A DNA stretch of 54,641 nucleotides, taken from positions 1-54,641 of the forward strand of contig USDN01000014.1 in assembly GCA_900553515.1 (NCBI GenBank), given 5' to 3'. Below are positions 7,312 through 15,785 of the stretch, in pieces. Source of the stretch: an uncultured Blautia sp. Lineage in GTDB: Bacteria > Bacillota > Clostridia > Lachnospirales > Lachnospiraceae. Positions within the stretch are counted from its first letter, which is position 1; each line of letters opens with the position of its first letter. Made by a program: the position numbers and the translations under genes. The notes below the pieces were generated by a model. That model was not told the origin of the DNA and searched no databases. It saw only the letters and a list, made by a program, of their open reading frames with translations.

Positions 7312-8632
7312 CTGCCAATTCTCCTATCAAATCATATTCCAGTGCTCCAGTCACTCTGACTTTAGCGAAATCTCCCGTCATCAGTAGTTCTCCCGTCTGC
7401 ACAAAAAGATATCCGTCTACTTTTGGAGCGTCTCCATAAGTACGCGCGATATAAGCGCTTTCCCCGGAAACTTTTCCCTCGATCATAACCATCAGTTCCT
7501 GTCCGATCCTGTCATTTCCTTTCTCCAGAGAAATCTCCTGCTGGAGTTCCATGATCTCGTCTCTTCTTTCTTCTTTCAGCTCCTCCGGAATCTGATCTGT
7601 CATTTTTTCTGCAGGAGTGCCCTCCTCCGGAGAGTAGGTAAAGGCTCCCAGGCGGTCAAATTCCATCTCATCTACAAACTCCATCAGTTCCTGATGATCT
7701 TCCTCTGTTTCGCCCGGAAATCCCGTAATCAAAGTAGTTCGCAGAACGATGTCCGGGATCTCTCTTCTTAATTTTTCTACAATTTCTGTAAGCTGGGCTC
7801 TGGTGGTGCGGCGGCCCATTCGTTTCAGAATCCTGTCGCTTGCATGCTGGATCGGAAGATCCAGATAATGACAGATCTTTTTTTCTTCCTTCATAACCTG
7901 GATCAGTTCGTCGTAAATTTCTTCCGGATAGCAGTAAAGCACACGGATCCAGCGGATTCCTTTGATCTGGCATAATTTTTTCAGCAAAAGATGAAGGGTT
8001 TTCTTTCCATAAATATCTGTTCCATATACGGTAGTCTCCTGTGCTACCAGGATCAGTTCCCTTACTCCCTGCTCTGCCATATATTCTGCCTGTGCCAGGA
8101 GCCTTTCTTCCGGCACGCTGCGAAATTTTCCTCTTAAAGACGGAATAATACAGTAGGTACAGTGTTTGTCACATCCCTCTGCAATCTTCAGATATCCATA
8201 ATGTCCCCCTGTAGTAAGTACCGGACGGCCGGAATCTTTCGGAAGTTCATTAATATCCCGGTATTCCTCAAAATGCCTTCCTGCACAGGCTTCCTCTACT
8301 GCTTTCAGAATATCTCTGTAAGAGGAAGTTCCCAGAACAGCATCCACCTCCGGAATTTCCTGAACGATTTCTTCTTTATAGCGCTGCGCCATACATCCGG
8401 TAACGATCAGCGCCTTACAGGTTCCTGCTTTTTTATATTCCGCCATTTCCAGAATGTTTTCGATGCTTTCTTCTTTTGCATCATGGATAAAACAGCAGGT
8501 ATTGATTACAATGATCTCCGCTTCTTCCTCGGAATCCACGATCTCATGCCCGGCTCCTGTAAGAAGCGCCAGCATCTCCTCTGAATTAGTCAGGTTCTTA
8601 TCGCAGCCCAGTGAAATAAATAATATTTTCAT
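7295..8632 (-). CDS. rimO: Ribosomal protein S12 (Asp) methylthiotransferase
   Basis: A radical-SAM enzyme that methylthiolates a conserved aspartate of ribosomal protein S12. The start is the ATG at 8632 (behind TCAGGAGATTTT), giving 445 residues; a longer frame upstream lacks a ribosome site. The N-terminal MTTase domain has the cluster cysteines C10 (SLGCDKN), C46 and C80; the radical-SAM CxxxCxxC is C154-C158-C161 (CDKHCTYC). A C-terminal TRAM-like region follows. The SLGCDKNLTNSE opening distinguishes RimO from MiaB. It overlaps pgsA by 17 bases and lies in the yicC-cinA operon. Confidence 0.95.
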   Translation of the reverse strand: MKILFISLGCDKNLTNSEEMLALLTGAGHEIVDSEEEAEIIVINTCCFIHDAKEESIENILEMAEYKKAGTCKALIVTGCMAQRYKEEIVQEIPEVDAVLGTSSYRDILKAVEEACAGRHFEEYRDINELPKDSGRPVLTTGGHYGYLKIAEGCDKHCTYCIIPSLRGKFRSVPEERLLAQAEYMAEQGVRELILVAQETTVYGTDIYGKKTLHLLLKKLCQIKGIRWIRVLYCYPEEIYDELIQVMKEEKKICHYLDLPIQHASDRILKRMGRRTTRAQLTEIVEKLRREIPDIVLRTTLITGFPGETEEDHQELMEFVDEMEFDRLGAFTYSPEEGTPAEKMTDQIPEELKEERRDEIMELQQEISLEKGNDRIGQELMVMIEGKVSGESAYIARTYGDAPKVDGYLFVQTGELLMTGDFAKVRVTGALEYDLIGELADEYTE

Positions 8633-8653
8633 AAAATCTCCTGATATATATAA

Positions 8654-8677
8654 GGAGCGCTGTAAAAACAACGCCCC
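8654..8677 (-). other. Intercistronic hairpin between rpoZ and rimO
   Basis: On the minus strand GGGGCGTTGT-TTTT-ACAGCGCTCC forms a 10-pair stem (two G-U pairs) with a four-base loop. No T-run follows, so it is not a standard terminator; it may be an RNA-processing or partial attenuation site before rimO. Confidence 0.4.
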
Positions 8678-8689
8678 ACTCTCTCTGTT

Positions 8690-9019
8690 TTATTCTTCGG
8701 TTTCTTCCACAGCTGCCTCTGCAGTTTCTGCTGCTGTTTCTGTTGTTACCTCTTCCTCCGGCTGTGCTGCTGTCTCTTCTTCGCTGTTGTCTGCAACGAT
8801 TTTTACCTGACCCTGATAAAACTCATCAATGGCAACAGAAAGCGGCTTCTTTCCTGCAGCACCTCTTACCATAGGCTCTGCGCCTGCAATAAGCTGGCGT
8901 GCACGTTTGCTGGTAGCCAGTACCAGAGAGTAACGGCTGTTCAGCATCATAGTGTTGTCGTCTTCCTCTGCATTGTTATTGATTGCCTGAATCAGTTCTG
9001 AATAGGACGGATGAATCAT
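8690..9019 (-). CDS. rpoZ: RNA polymerase omega subunit with long acidic tail
   Basis: Small subunit that stabilises the beta-prime subunit in RNA polymerase. It starts MIHPSYSELI and contains NSRYSLVLATSKRARQL, the omega core. At 109 residues it is longer than the ~67-90-residue Bacillus protein because of a Glu/Ala/Thr-rich acidic C-terminus (~78-109), seen in other Clostridia. It follows gmk by one base and the yicC-remA-gmk-rpoZ order matches B. subtilis, which makes the call firm. Confidence 0.93.
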   Translation of the reverse strand: MIHPSYSELIQAINNNAEEDDNTMMLNSRYSLVLATSKRARQLIAGAEPMVRGAAGKKPLSVAIDEFYQGQVKIVADNSEEETAAQPEEEVTTETAAETAEAAVEETEE

Positions 9020-9020
9020 A

Positions 9021-9653
9021 TTATAAATCTCCTTTCATTAATTCCCGGGATTGTTCCTGGATTTTTTTGATAAACTCTGTATTCCGCTGTGTTTTACAAC
9101 GTTCACTTGAAATGATCCGGTGAAGCTCGTCAACGCACTCCTCCAGTTCATCATTCACCAGAAGATAATCATAATCTTCCATGCCTTCTGCCTCCTCAGC
9201 TGCCCTGCTCAAACGGGAACTGATCACTTCCGGCGCTTCGGTTCCTCTTCCCACCAGGCGTCTTTCCAGCTCTTCCATACTGGGCGGAGTCACAAAGATC
9301 AGCACTGCCTCGGGAATTTTTTCTTTTATTTTCATCGCTCCCTGGATCTCTATCTCCAGGATTACGTTTTTGCCTTCGGAAAGTTTCTCCTCTACATAAG
9401 GGCGGGGAGTTCCATAATAATTATCTACATATCTGGCGTACTCCAAAAGCTGATCCTCCCGGATCATCTGCTCCACTTCTTCTACAGTACGGAAAAAATA
9501 TGCTTTTCCGTCTTCCTCTCCCGGTCTGGGATCACGGGTGGTTACAGAAACAGACAGCGCATACTCCTGGTATTTTTCCAGAAGGCGCCTCATAACGGTT
9601 CCTTTACCTGCTCCGGAAAATCCGGATACTACTGCCAAAACACCTTTACTCAT
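9021..9653 (-). CDS. gmk: Guanylate kinase
   Basis: Phosphorylates GMP to GDP. The start is set at the ATG at 9653 (MSKGVLAVVSG), preceded by GAGGAGAAGA and giving 210 residues, the family length. The P-loop is SGFSGAGKGT (~11-20); the GMP-binding region follows (VTTRDPRPGE, YGTPRPYVE). It overlaps the remA stop by 8 bases, implying coupling. Next in the operon is rpoZ. Confidence 0.96.
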   Translation of the reverse strand: MSKGVLAVVSGFSGAGKGTVMRRLLEKYQEYALSVSVTTRDPRPGEEDGKAYFFRTVEEVEQMIREDQLLEYARYVDNYYGTPRPYVEEKLSEGKNVILEIEIQGAMKIKEKIPEAVLIFVTPPSMEELERRLVGRGTEAPEVISSRLSRAAEEAEGMEDYDYLLVNDELEECVDELHRIISSERCKTQRNTEFIKKIQEQSRELMKGDL

Positions 9654-9918
9654 GTTCTTCTCCTCTGTCTTCAAAATCATATGCCTCTGCAAATCGTCTT
9701 GCTATGGTTTCCGGCTGAAGAGCCGATAATACAATATAGTCATCTGAAGTGACGATCACAGCTTTTGTCTTACGTCCCTGAGTGGCATCCACCAGAGAGC
9801 GTGTTCCCTTGATGCTCTGTACCATACGCTTTACTGGCGCGGCATCCGGACTGACAACAGCAACGATCTTCTGAGAATTTACAACATTTCCAAAACCTAC
9901 ATTTATTAACTTTGCCAC
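9646..9918 (-). CDS. remA: RemA-family DNA-binding regulator (DUF370)
   Basis: Ninety residues; full match to RemA/DUF370 from the opening LINVGFGNVV through ATQGRKTKAV to VLSALQPETIARRF. In B. subtilis RemA is a ring-forming DNA-binding activator of matrix and osmoprotection genes; here only its presence next to gmk is seen. Start ATG 9918, 17 bases after yicC. Confidence 0.93.
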   Translation of the reverse strand: MAKLINVGFGNVVNSQKIVAVVSPDAAPVKRMVQSIKGTRSLVDATQGRKTKAVIVTSDDYIVLSALQPETIARRFAEAYDFEDRGEEHE

Positions 9919-9935
9919 AGATCAGTATGCCTCCA

Positions 9936-10814
9936 TTACTCTATATTCTGGATCTGCTCACGGATCTTTTCAATTTCTGTTTTCAGATCGATCGCAATAT
10001 CTGAGATCTGGATATCGCTGGATTTTGACAGAATGGTATTTGCCTCTCTGTTCATTTCCTGTGCCATAAAATCCAGTTTACGTCCAATCCCTTCCTGCTC
10101 ACTGAGTATTTTTTTCATACCGCGGATATGGCTGTGGAGCCGGACGGTTTCTTCATCATTACAGATCTTATCTGAAAAAAGAACCACCTCTGCAGCAATG
10201 CGATTATCGTCGATCTGAGAATCCTCCAGAAGCTCGTGAACCTTTGTTTCCAGCTTTTCTCTGTATGCCTGGACAACCTCCGGTGAACGCTTCTCTACCA
10301 TTGATACTTTTTCATCCAGACCATCCAGCTTGGCAAGAAGATCCTTTTTCAAATGCTCTCCTTCCCGCTCTCTCGCTTCCACAAATCTTCTGCAGGCTTC
10401 CTTCAAAGGCGCCTCCAGGCAATTCCAGAGTTTCTCTTCGTTTACCGGCTGTTCTTCCATTGTCAGAACCTCCGGATATCTGGAAAGCATCGTCACGCTG
10501 ATATCATTTTTCAGCCGGAACTCCTGTTCCATCTCTTTTAAGTATCCCAGATATTCTGCCGCAAGATCACGATTAAACTTCAGAGCAACGCTTCCTGCCG
10601 TATAGTCCTCATAAGTGATAAAAATATCCACCTTACCGCGCTGCATGTAAGTTTTTATCAGATTACGGACCTGACCCTCAAAAAGATTCAGCTTCCTGGG
10701 CATCTTGATGTTCAGATCCAGATATCTGTGGTTCACTGATTTCAGCTCTACTGTGATCTTCCACTCTTTTGTCACGGCTTCAGCCCGGCCGAAGCCTGTC
10801 ATACTTTTTATCAT
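9936..10814 (-). CDS. yicC: YicC/YloC-family endoribonuclease
   Basis: A 292-residue YicC protein (YloC in B. subtilis), a family shown in recent work to act as an endoribonuclease. The N-terminal YicC_N domain begins MIKSMTGFGRAE; the C-terminal DUF1732 region includes KLDFMAQEMNREANTI and ends in a helix (IDLKTEIEKIREQIQNIE). It heads the seven-gene operon yicC-remA-gmk-rpoZ-rimO-pgsA-cinA, driven by the promoter at 10862-10890. Confidence 0.93.
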   Translation of the reverse strand: MIKSMTGFGRAEAVTKEWKITVELKSVNHRYLDLNIKMPRKLNLFEGQVRNLIKTYMQRGKVDIFITYEDYTAGSVALKFNRDLAAEYLGYLKEMEQEFRLKNDISVTMLSRYPEVLTMEEQPVNEEKLWNCLEAPLKEACRRFVEAREREGEHLKKDLLAKLDGLDEKVSMVEKRSPEVVQAYREKLETKVHELLEDSQIDDNRIAAEVVLFSDKICNDEETVRLHSHIRGMKKILSEQEGIGRKLDFMAQEMNREANTILSKSSDIQISDIAIDLKTEIEKIREQIQNIE

Positions 10815-10861
10815 AATGTCTTCTCTCTTTGCAGGTTACTTATATCTTTACATACAGATTG

Positions 10862-10890
10862 ATTATAAAACATCTGAACAGGGTAGTCAA
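10862..10890 (-). promoter_or_regulatory. Sigma-A promoter of the yicC-cinA operon
   Basis: Minus strand TTGACT (10885-10890), 17 bases, TATAAT (10862-10867). The only strong promoter seen upstream of the seven-gene block. Confidence 0.85.
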
Positions 10891-10918
10891 TTATTTTTTC
10901 GGATTGTCCTATTTTCCT

Positions 10919-11554
10919 TCAGCCCCAGATACCACTGCGGACCTCTTCTAAATGATCCAGAATATAATTATATATTTCTATGGAAACATCATCCGGATAA
11001 TGAGTTCCATCCAATGTAGAATAACCATTTTCTGTCAGATGTGTATAGATATCAATATAATTGACACCTGTCAAATTCGCCTCCATTGAAGAATTAAAAC
11101 TTTCAATCTGAGCATTCGTCACATAGGGATCGTCTTCTACCGGTCCTACAGACACAAAATAGGTGGAAGCTCCCAGATCCGTCCACTCCTTCGCTTTCTG
11201 ATTGATGTAATGAATATATTCATTTACATGATGAACATCATTTACTCCCATCAGAATAATCACTGCCGTATTGTCCTCAATCTCGTCTTCAATTTCCGGA
11301 ACTCCGTCAGAAACCATCCAGTCATATCCCATAGAAGACAGACAGGACCATATACTGTCATCCTGAACTGCATCACGGATTCCTTCCGTTCTGGAATCTC
11401 CGATAAAAATAAGTTTATCATTAGTAACTGTCTCAGGATGATCCGGCTTACTGATCTTACCTTCCTCTGCTCCATAGGCCGGTTCAGGGATCCGAACTAA
11501 AAGACATAACATCAGAATCAGAATACTGCCTGAAATAAAAATACTTTTTTTCAC
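10919..11554 (-). CDS. Secreted SGNH/GDSL hydrolase
   Basis: A 211-residue esterase/lipase-fold protein. The GTG at 11554 is taken as start because GGGAGG lies seven bases upstream; an upstream TTG overlaps that ribosome site. An N-terminal signal peptide (KKSIFISGSILILMLCLLV, cleavage near PAYGAE) indicates export. Catalytic blocks: GDSRT with nucleophile S54, GVND (block III) and the DGTHY dyad (block V). Substrate unknown; homologues deacetylate glycans or cleave esters. It has its own promoter at 11602-11630 and no operon partner. Confidence 0.82.
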   Translation of the reverse strand: MKKSIFISGSILILMLCLLVRIPEPAYGAEEGKISKPDHPETVTNDKLIFIGDSRTEGIRDAVQDDSIWSCLSSMGYDWMVSDGVPEIEDEIEDNTAVIILMGVNDVHHVNEYIHYINQKAKEWTDLGASTYFVSVGPVEDDPYVTNAQIESFNSSMEANLTGVNYIDIYTHLTENGYSTLDGTHYPDDVSIEIYNYILDHLEEVRSGIWG

Positions 11555-11601
11555 CGTCACACCTCCCAATGTGTCAGACGCCTTCCTTTTCAGATATTTT
11601 T

Positions 11602-11630
11602 ACTATGACACAGTTTTTTCAGAATGTCAA
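11602..11630 (-). promoter_or_regulatory. Promoter of the SGNH hydrolase gene
   Basis: Minus strand TTGACA (11625-11630), 17 bases, CATAGT (11602-11607). Perfect -35, one weak -10 base. Confidence 0.7.
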
Positions 11631-11700
11631 ACAGCAGAAAAGGACTGATTTTATATGAACTTCCCCCAATACCGGTATAATATATAATAATAAGATTTTT

Positions 11701-11729
11701 TTGCGCTGTATCCGGATCCATGCTATACT
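11701..11729 (+). promoter_or_regulatory. Promoter of rqcH
   Basis: TTGCGC (11701-11706), 17 bases, TATACT (11724-11729), 35 bases upstream of the rqcH start. Confidence 0.75.
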
Positions 11730-11764
11730 GTAAAATATAAGAATTTAAAAAAGGAGCATTTTCT

Positions 11765-13519
11765 ATGGCATTTGACGGAATTACCATTGCCGCAATGGTA
11801 AAGGAATTACATACATATCTGGACGGAGGCCGGTTCAATAAGATCGCACAGCCGGAGTCGGACGCCCTCCTGATTACCGCAAAGGGAAGCCAGGGACAGT
11901 GCAGGCTTCTGCTTTCTGCAAGCGCCTCCCTTCCTCTGATCTATTTTATAGACAAAAACAAACCAAGTCCTCTTACCGCACCAAATTTCTGCATGTTTCT
12001 CCGGAAGCATATCGGAAGTGCAAAGATCGCGGATATTCGACAGCCCGGTCTGGAACGGGTAGTGGAATTTGAACTGGAGCACTTAAACGAAATGGGAGAT
12101 CCCTGCAAAAAAATCCTGATTATGGAGCTGATGGGAAAGCACAGCAACATTATTTTCTGCGATGAAAACAGGATGATCCTGGACAGCATCAAGCATGTTT
12201 CCTCTCATATGAGTTCTGTCCGGGAGGTACTCCCGGGAAGACCGTACTTCCTTCCTCAGACACAGGAAAAAGCAGATCCTCTTACGATCACAGAAGAGGA
12301 ATTTACAGAAACCGTGTGCAAAAAGCCCTGTAATATTTCCAGGGCCATCTACACCTCTCTTACAGGGTTAAGTCCTCTGATCGCCGAGGAGATCTGCTTC
12401 CGCGCCTCCATAGACGGAAGCGATGCAGCTGTTTCTCTGAATGAAACCGCCTGCACACATCTGTACCATACCTTCCGGAGACTGATGGATCAGGTAAAAG
12501 AAGGCGATTTCACTCCCAATATCATTTATCGCGGATCGGAGCCTGTGGAATATTCCGTACTTCCATTAACTCAGTTTGGAGCGGAATACCAGACCGAAGC
12601 CTTCGCAACGGTGTCTGCAATGCTGGATTCTTATTATTCCTCACGGGATACCCTGAACCGTATACGGCAGAAATCCTCTGATCTGCGCAGAATCGTACAG
12701 ACTGCGCTGGAACGAAACCGCAAAAAATTTGCACTTCAGTCCAGGCAGATGAAGGATACGGCAAAAAAAGAAAAATATCGTGTTTACGGGGAGCTGATCA
12801 ACACCTACGGCTACGGACTGGAAGAAGGCTGCAAATCTTTTCAGGCTCTGAACTACTATACTAATGAAGAGATCACTATTCCTCTGGATCCGACCCTCAC
12901 CGCCGGAGAAAACGCAAAGAAATATTTTGACCGCTATGGGAAGCTGAAGCGTACAGAAGAGGCGCTTACGGAACAGATTGCCGAAACGCAGTCAGAGATC
13001 GAACACCTGGAATCTATTTCCAATGCCCTTGACATTGCCCGGGCAGAGAGCGATTTAAGCCAGATTAAGGAAGAACTCACTCAGTACGGCTTTATCAAAA
13101 AGCACTCTTCTTCCAGAAAAGGGCAGAAAGCGCAGGCAAAATCCAAACCCTTCCACTATATTTCCAGCGACGGATTCGATATCTTTGTAGGAAAGAACAA
13201 CTTCCAGAATGACGAGCTGACCTTCAGGCTGGCTTCCGGCAATGACTGGTGGTTCCATGCAAAAAAAATGGCCGGATCCCATGTGGTGGTAAAAACCCCG
13301 GATGGAGAAATGCCGGACCGCACTTTTGAGGAGGCCGGACGTCTGGCTGCCTTTTATTCCAAAGGCCGTACCGCCCCCAAGGTAGAAATCGACTATATCC
13401 AGAAGAAGCATGTCAAAAAACCCGCCGGAGCCAAGCCGGGATTTGTTGTTTATTATACAAACTACTCCCTGATGGCTGAACCTGACATCTCAGATATCAA
13501 AGAAGCGCCCCAGATATAA
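11765..13519 (+). CDS. rqcH: RqcH (NFACT-family ribosome quality control factor)
   Basis: Binds stalled 50S subunits and recruits tRNA-Ala to add alanine tails to blocked nascent chains, marking them for degradation; often annotated as fibronectin-binding protein. The 584 residues show NFACT-N (MAFDGITIAAMVKEL...), the middle coiled-coil/HhH region (~250-430) and the NFACT-R/DUF814 domain (SSDGFDIFVGKNNFQNDEL, NDWWFHAK, GSHVVVK). At the position equivalent to the B. subtilis D97-R98 motif the sequence reads E97-R98. ATG follows AAAGGAG. Single gene with its own promoter and terminator. Confidence 0.94.
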   Translation: MAFDGITIAAMVKELHTYLDGGRFNKIAQPESDALLITAKGSQGQCRLLLSASASLPLIYFIDKNKPSPLTAPNFCMFLRKHIGSAKIADIRQPGLERVVEFELEHLNEMGDPCKKILIMELMGKHSNIIFCDENRMILDSIKHVSSHMSSVREVLPGRPYFLPQTQEKADPLTITEEEFTETVCKKPCNISRAIYTSLTGLSPLIAEEICFRASIDGSDAAVSLNETACTHLYHTFRRLMDQVKEGDFTPNIIYRGSEPVEYSVLPLTQFGAEYQTEAFATVSAMLDSYYSSRDTLNRIRQKSSDLRRIVQTALERNRKKFALQSRQMKDTAKKEKYRVYGELINTYGYGLEEGCKSFQALNYYTNEEITIPLDPTLTAGENAKKYFDRYGKLKRTEEALTEQIAETQSEIEHLESISNALDIARAESDLSQIKEELTQYGFIKKHSSSRKGQKAQAKSKPFHYISSDGFDIFVGKNNFQNDELTFRLASGNDWWFHAKKMAGSHVVVKTPDGEMPDRTFEEAGRLAAFYSKGRTAPKVEIDYIQKKHVKKPAGAKPGFVVYYTNYSLMAEPDISDIKEAPQI

Positions 13520-13533
13520 CAGGGCGCTTTTTT
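13504..13533 (+). terminator. rqcH terminator
   Basis: AGCGCCC / GGGCGCT stem (13504-13510, 13522-13528) then TTTTT; it begins inside the last rqcH codons. Confidence 0.85.
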
Positions 13534-13544
13534 GCTGTGTGCTT

Positions 13545-14450
13545 TCACTTTCTGTTCTGTTTTTCTTCCCGGTATCTTCCGGGTGTCATACCATAAGCTC
13601 TGCGGAATGATGCAATAAACGCGCTTGCGGAGGGGAAGCAGGTCTTCATGGCAATTTCCGTCACACTGTCCCCGATTGTCTCCAGCAAAGCGGCGGCAGC
13701 ATGCAGCCGGTAATTCTGCAGATACTGATAAGGAGAATATCCCGTATATTTTTTAAAGCAACGAAGGGTTTCTGTCTGACTTACATTTGCTGATGCTGAA
13801 ATTTCCTTCAGAGTCAATTTTCTGTCGTAATTCCGGTGAACGAAATCCAAAAGCTTCTGAATCCGTTCATGATCTTTTTCCCCGGCAGGAACCAGAGCAG
13901 TTTTTGTGCCTTCCAGTGCCATTGCTGTTTCCAGCCAGAGTTCATTTAACTTCAGTGACAGACGGTACTCCCAGTGGGAAGGCTTTTCCGCCTGAAAATA
14001 TAGATCATCCAGATCTCTGAGTATTTTTATCACCGCCTGATCTTCTTCTTTTTCCGGAAAAAAACATTTACCGGAAATAAGAGGGTTCTCAGAAATTTTC
14101 AGAACTGTCTTCTCCATAATGCTTCCGGCAAAAAAACCAAGCAGCTTTGGCGGAATCAGGAAGCTATGATAACTGCAGTCCTCCTTTTCTGTAATATAAT
14201 GGGGTACATTCCCGTTGATAAACATACAGCAGCCCCGAGGCAGATCAACTTCCTGCTCCCACAGCTTAAAATGTACCACTCCTTTTTTTATGTATACAAA
14301 CTGCAGCTCCTCATGCCAGTGGAGCAGGCGAAAGCCCTCGTTAAAAGGAAGACATACCTTGCGGTTTACATCCAGAACCAGAAACGGAAATCCGGTGTCA
14401 TGACAGGGATTATGGGAATATATCGGGGTATCATTTGGATAAGATTTCAT
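13545..14450 (-). CDS. AraC-family transcriptional regulator with cupin sensor
   Basis: A 301-residue regulator. The N-terminal cupin sensor has LLHWHEELQFVYI (~42-54) and a second cupin strand; the C-terminal AraC double helix-turn-helix spans ~200-296 (LTLKEISASANVSQTETLRC; AYGMTPGRYRE). Ligand unknown. Its start overlaps the end of the cation transporter by 20 bases, so it is co-transcribed and coupled. It is a paralogue of the AraC protein at 24187-25068, sharing the HWHEE motif. It converges with rqcH. Confidence 0.88.
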   Translation of the reverse strand: MKSYPNDTPIYSHNPCHDTGFPFLVLDVNRKVCLPFNEGFRLLHWHEELQFVYIKKGVVHFKLWEQEVDLPRGCCMFINGNVPHYITEKEDCSYHSFLIPPKLLGFFAGSIMEKTVLKISENPLISGKCFFPEKEEDQAVIKILRDLDDLYFQAEKPSHWEYRLSLKLNELWLETAMALEGTKTALVPAGEKDHERIQKLLDFVHRNYDRKLTLKEISASANVSQTETLRCFKKYTGYSPYQYLQNYRLHAAAALLETIGDSVTEIAMKTCFPSASAFIASFRRAYGMTPGRYREEKQNRK

Positions 14451-15369
14451 TTAACTCCTCAATATCGAACTCTATTTCCGGAAGCAGCTCAAAATAAAAA
14501 TCCGAATATTTTTCTGTAAGAGCGGCAATGCATCTTGTCTGCAGCATCTTGAAGCGCCTTACAGAAAGTTCGTCCTTATTCAGCGTGATGTAGGCGCTGA
14601 TCCAGAGCTTTCTTCCTGTTCTTACAATTTCATAGTGACATTCCGAGCAATTGCTTTCGCGGATAATCGGTTCTACCAGATTCTTGATCTCCTCTACCGT
14701 TTCTTCCTCCGGAGAGATCAGAAGAAGATCCCGGATCCCGGTAATCACCGTCTTGATCGGAATCGGAAGCATGACCACAGACAAGATCATGGTCAGAAGA
14801 GAATCCAGATACGGAACCAGCGCCTGAAACCAAGGAAACGGGACGATCATGGGAAGCACAAAGGCAGCTGTCATTCCAAGGGAAATGATACTGTCGATCT
14901 TCCACCCTTCCATTTCCACTTCTACGGTAGGAGATTTGATATTTTTATTTTTCTTTTTCAGATAAATAGTTACCGCAATTCCCAGCACGCAGGCAGTCAG
15001 TTCAAACCATGCGACCACCCCAAAATCTACGGTCCGCCCTCCATGGAGCAGGATATTAATACTGTTCGTGATCAGACCTACCGTGACAGAGGTCATTGTG
15101 ATCCCCTTAATCACAAGAAAAACTGTCTCTATCTGCATATGTCCAAAGGGATATTTTTCGTTGCTTGGACGATAAAGAAGCGGAATAATAAGAACTGAAG
15201 GAAGAAGCATAAAAAATTCTATCCCGTCATAAACCGCATCCAGAAGCACTGCCTGAGATCCGGTCACTACTGCCATCACAAGCTCCAGTATTACAAAAAA
15301 GAGATTTCCATAAAGAGAGACTGTCATTGCTTTTTTTTCTTTTTTTGATCTTCGTTTTCCTGTACGCAT
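14431..15369 (-). CDS. Cation diffusion facilitator (CDF) family transporter
   Basis: A 312-residue integral membrane protein with about six helices, likely exporting divalent metals by proton antiport. TM2 carries the aspartate pair D-AVY-D (LLDAVYDGIEF); the CDF-typical periplasmic HFG-like motif appears as YPFGHMQIE. The TM5 metal-site motif is less canonical (GWKIDSIISLG), so metal specificity cannot be called. A cytoplasmic C-terminal ferredoxin-like domain spans ~210-312. First gene of a pair with the AraC regulator; promoter at 15414-15442. Confidence 0.85.
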   Translation of the reverse strand: MRTGKRRSKKEKKAMTVSLYGNLFFVILELVMAVVTGSQAVLLDAVYDGIEFFMLLPSVLIIPLLYRPSNEKYPFGHMQIETVFLVIKGITMTSVTVGLITNSINILLHGGRTVDFGVVAWFELTACVLGIAVTIYLKKKNKNIKSPTVEVEMEGWKIDSIISLGMTAAFVLPMIVPFPWFQALVPYLDSLLTMILSVVMLPIPIKTVITGIRDLLLISPEEETVEEIKNLVEPIIRESNCSECHYEIVRTGRKLWISAYITLNKDELSVRRFKMLQTRCIAALTEKYSDFYFELLPEIEFDIEELNEILSK

Positions 15370-15413
15370 AAATTCACCTAGTCATTTTTTATATTTTGAT
15401 GTTTTTCGTATAT

Positions 15414-15442
15414 AGTTTACCTGTTATTTTGCTATTTTTCAA
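15414..15442 (-). promoter_or_regulatory. Promoter of the CDF-araC pair
   Basis: Minus strand TTGAAA (15437-15442), 17 bases, TAAACT (15414-15419). Confidence 0.65.
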
Positions 15443-15491
15443 GAAAAAACTGTGATATTATGACATTATTAAAAAAGAAAGGAATAATCAG

Positions 15492-15785
15492 ATGAACATT
15501 GATGGAAATGAAATTGAAAAAAGAGCCATGAAGGAATTTCATCTCGGAAACAGAAAAGAAGGACTTCGGATACAGGAAGAATTTGCATCCGCTTTCCGTA
15601 CAGAATACGCACAGAAGGACCACTGTCCCTGTACCAAAGCCTGTCGTTATCACGGCAACTGCAAAGAATGTGTTGCCATCCACAGAGCTCATCAGGAACA
15701 TGTGCCCAACTGTATGCGTACCATGATTAATCAGAAAATTGCCATTCTGTCTGAACTGACAGAACATACTTATCCTACTTTATAG
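15492..15785 (+). CDS. Small Cys/His-rich protein, probable metal binder
   Basis: Ninety-seven residues. The N-terminal half is helical and charged; the centre has a compact Cys/His cluster (CPCTKACRYHGNCKEC, ~46-61, followed by HRAHQEH and a further Cys near 74). This arrangement resembles zinc-ribbon or Fe-S-binding sequences, and a HG-x-C-x-x-C motif of this kind occurs in Clostridial proteins of unknown role; I cannot name the family. ATG follows AAAGGAA. The last 11 bases overlap the convergent nitroreductase gene. Confidence 0.7.
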   Translation: MNIDGNEIEKRAMKEFHLGNRKEGLRIQEEFASAFRTEYAQKDHCPCTKACRYHGNCKECVAIHRAHQEHVPNCMRTMINQKIAILSELTEHTYPTL

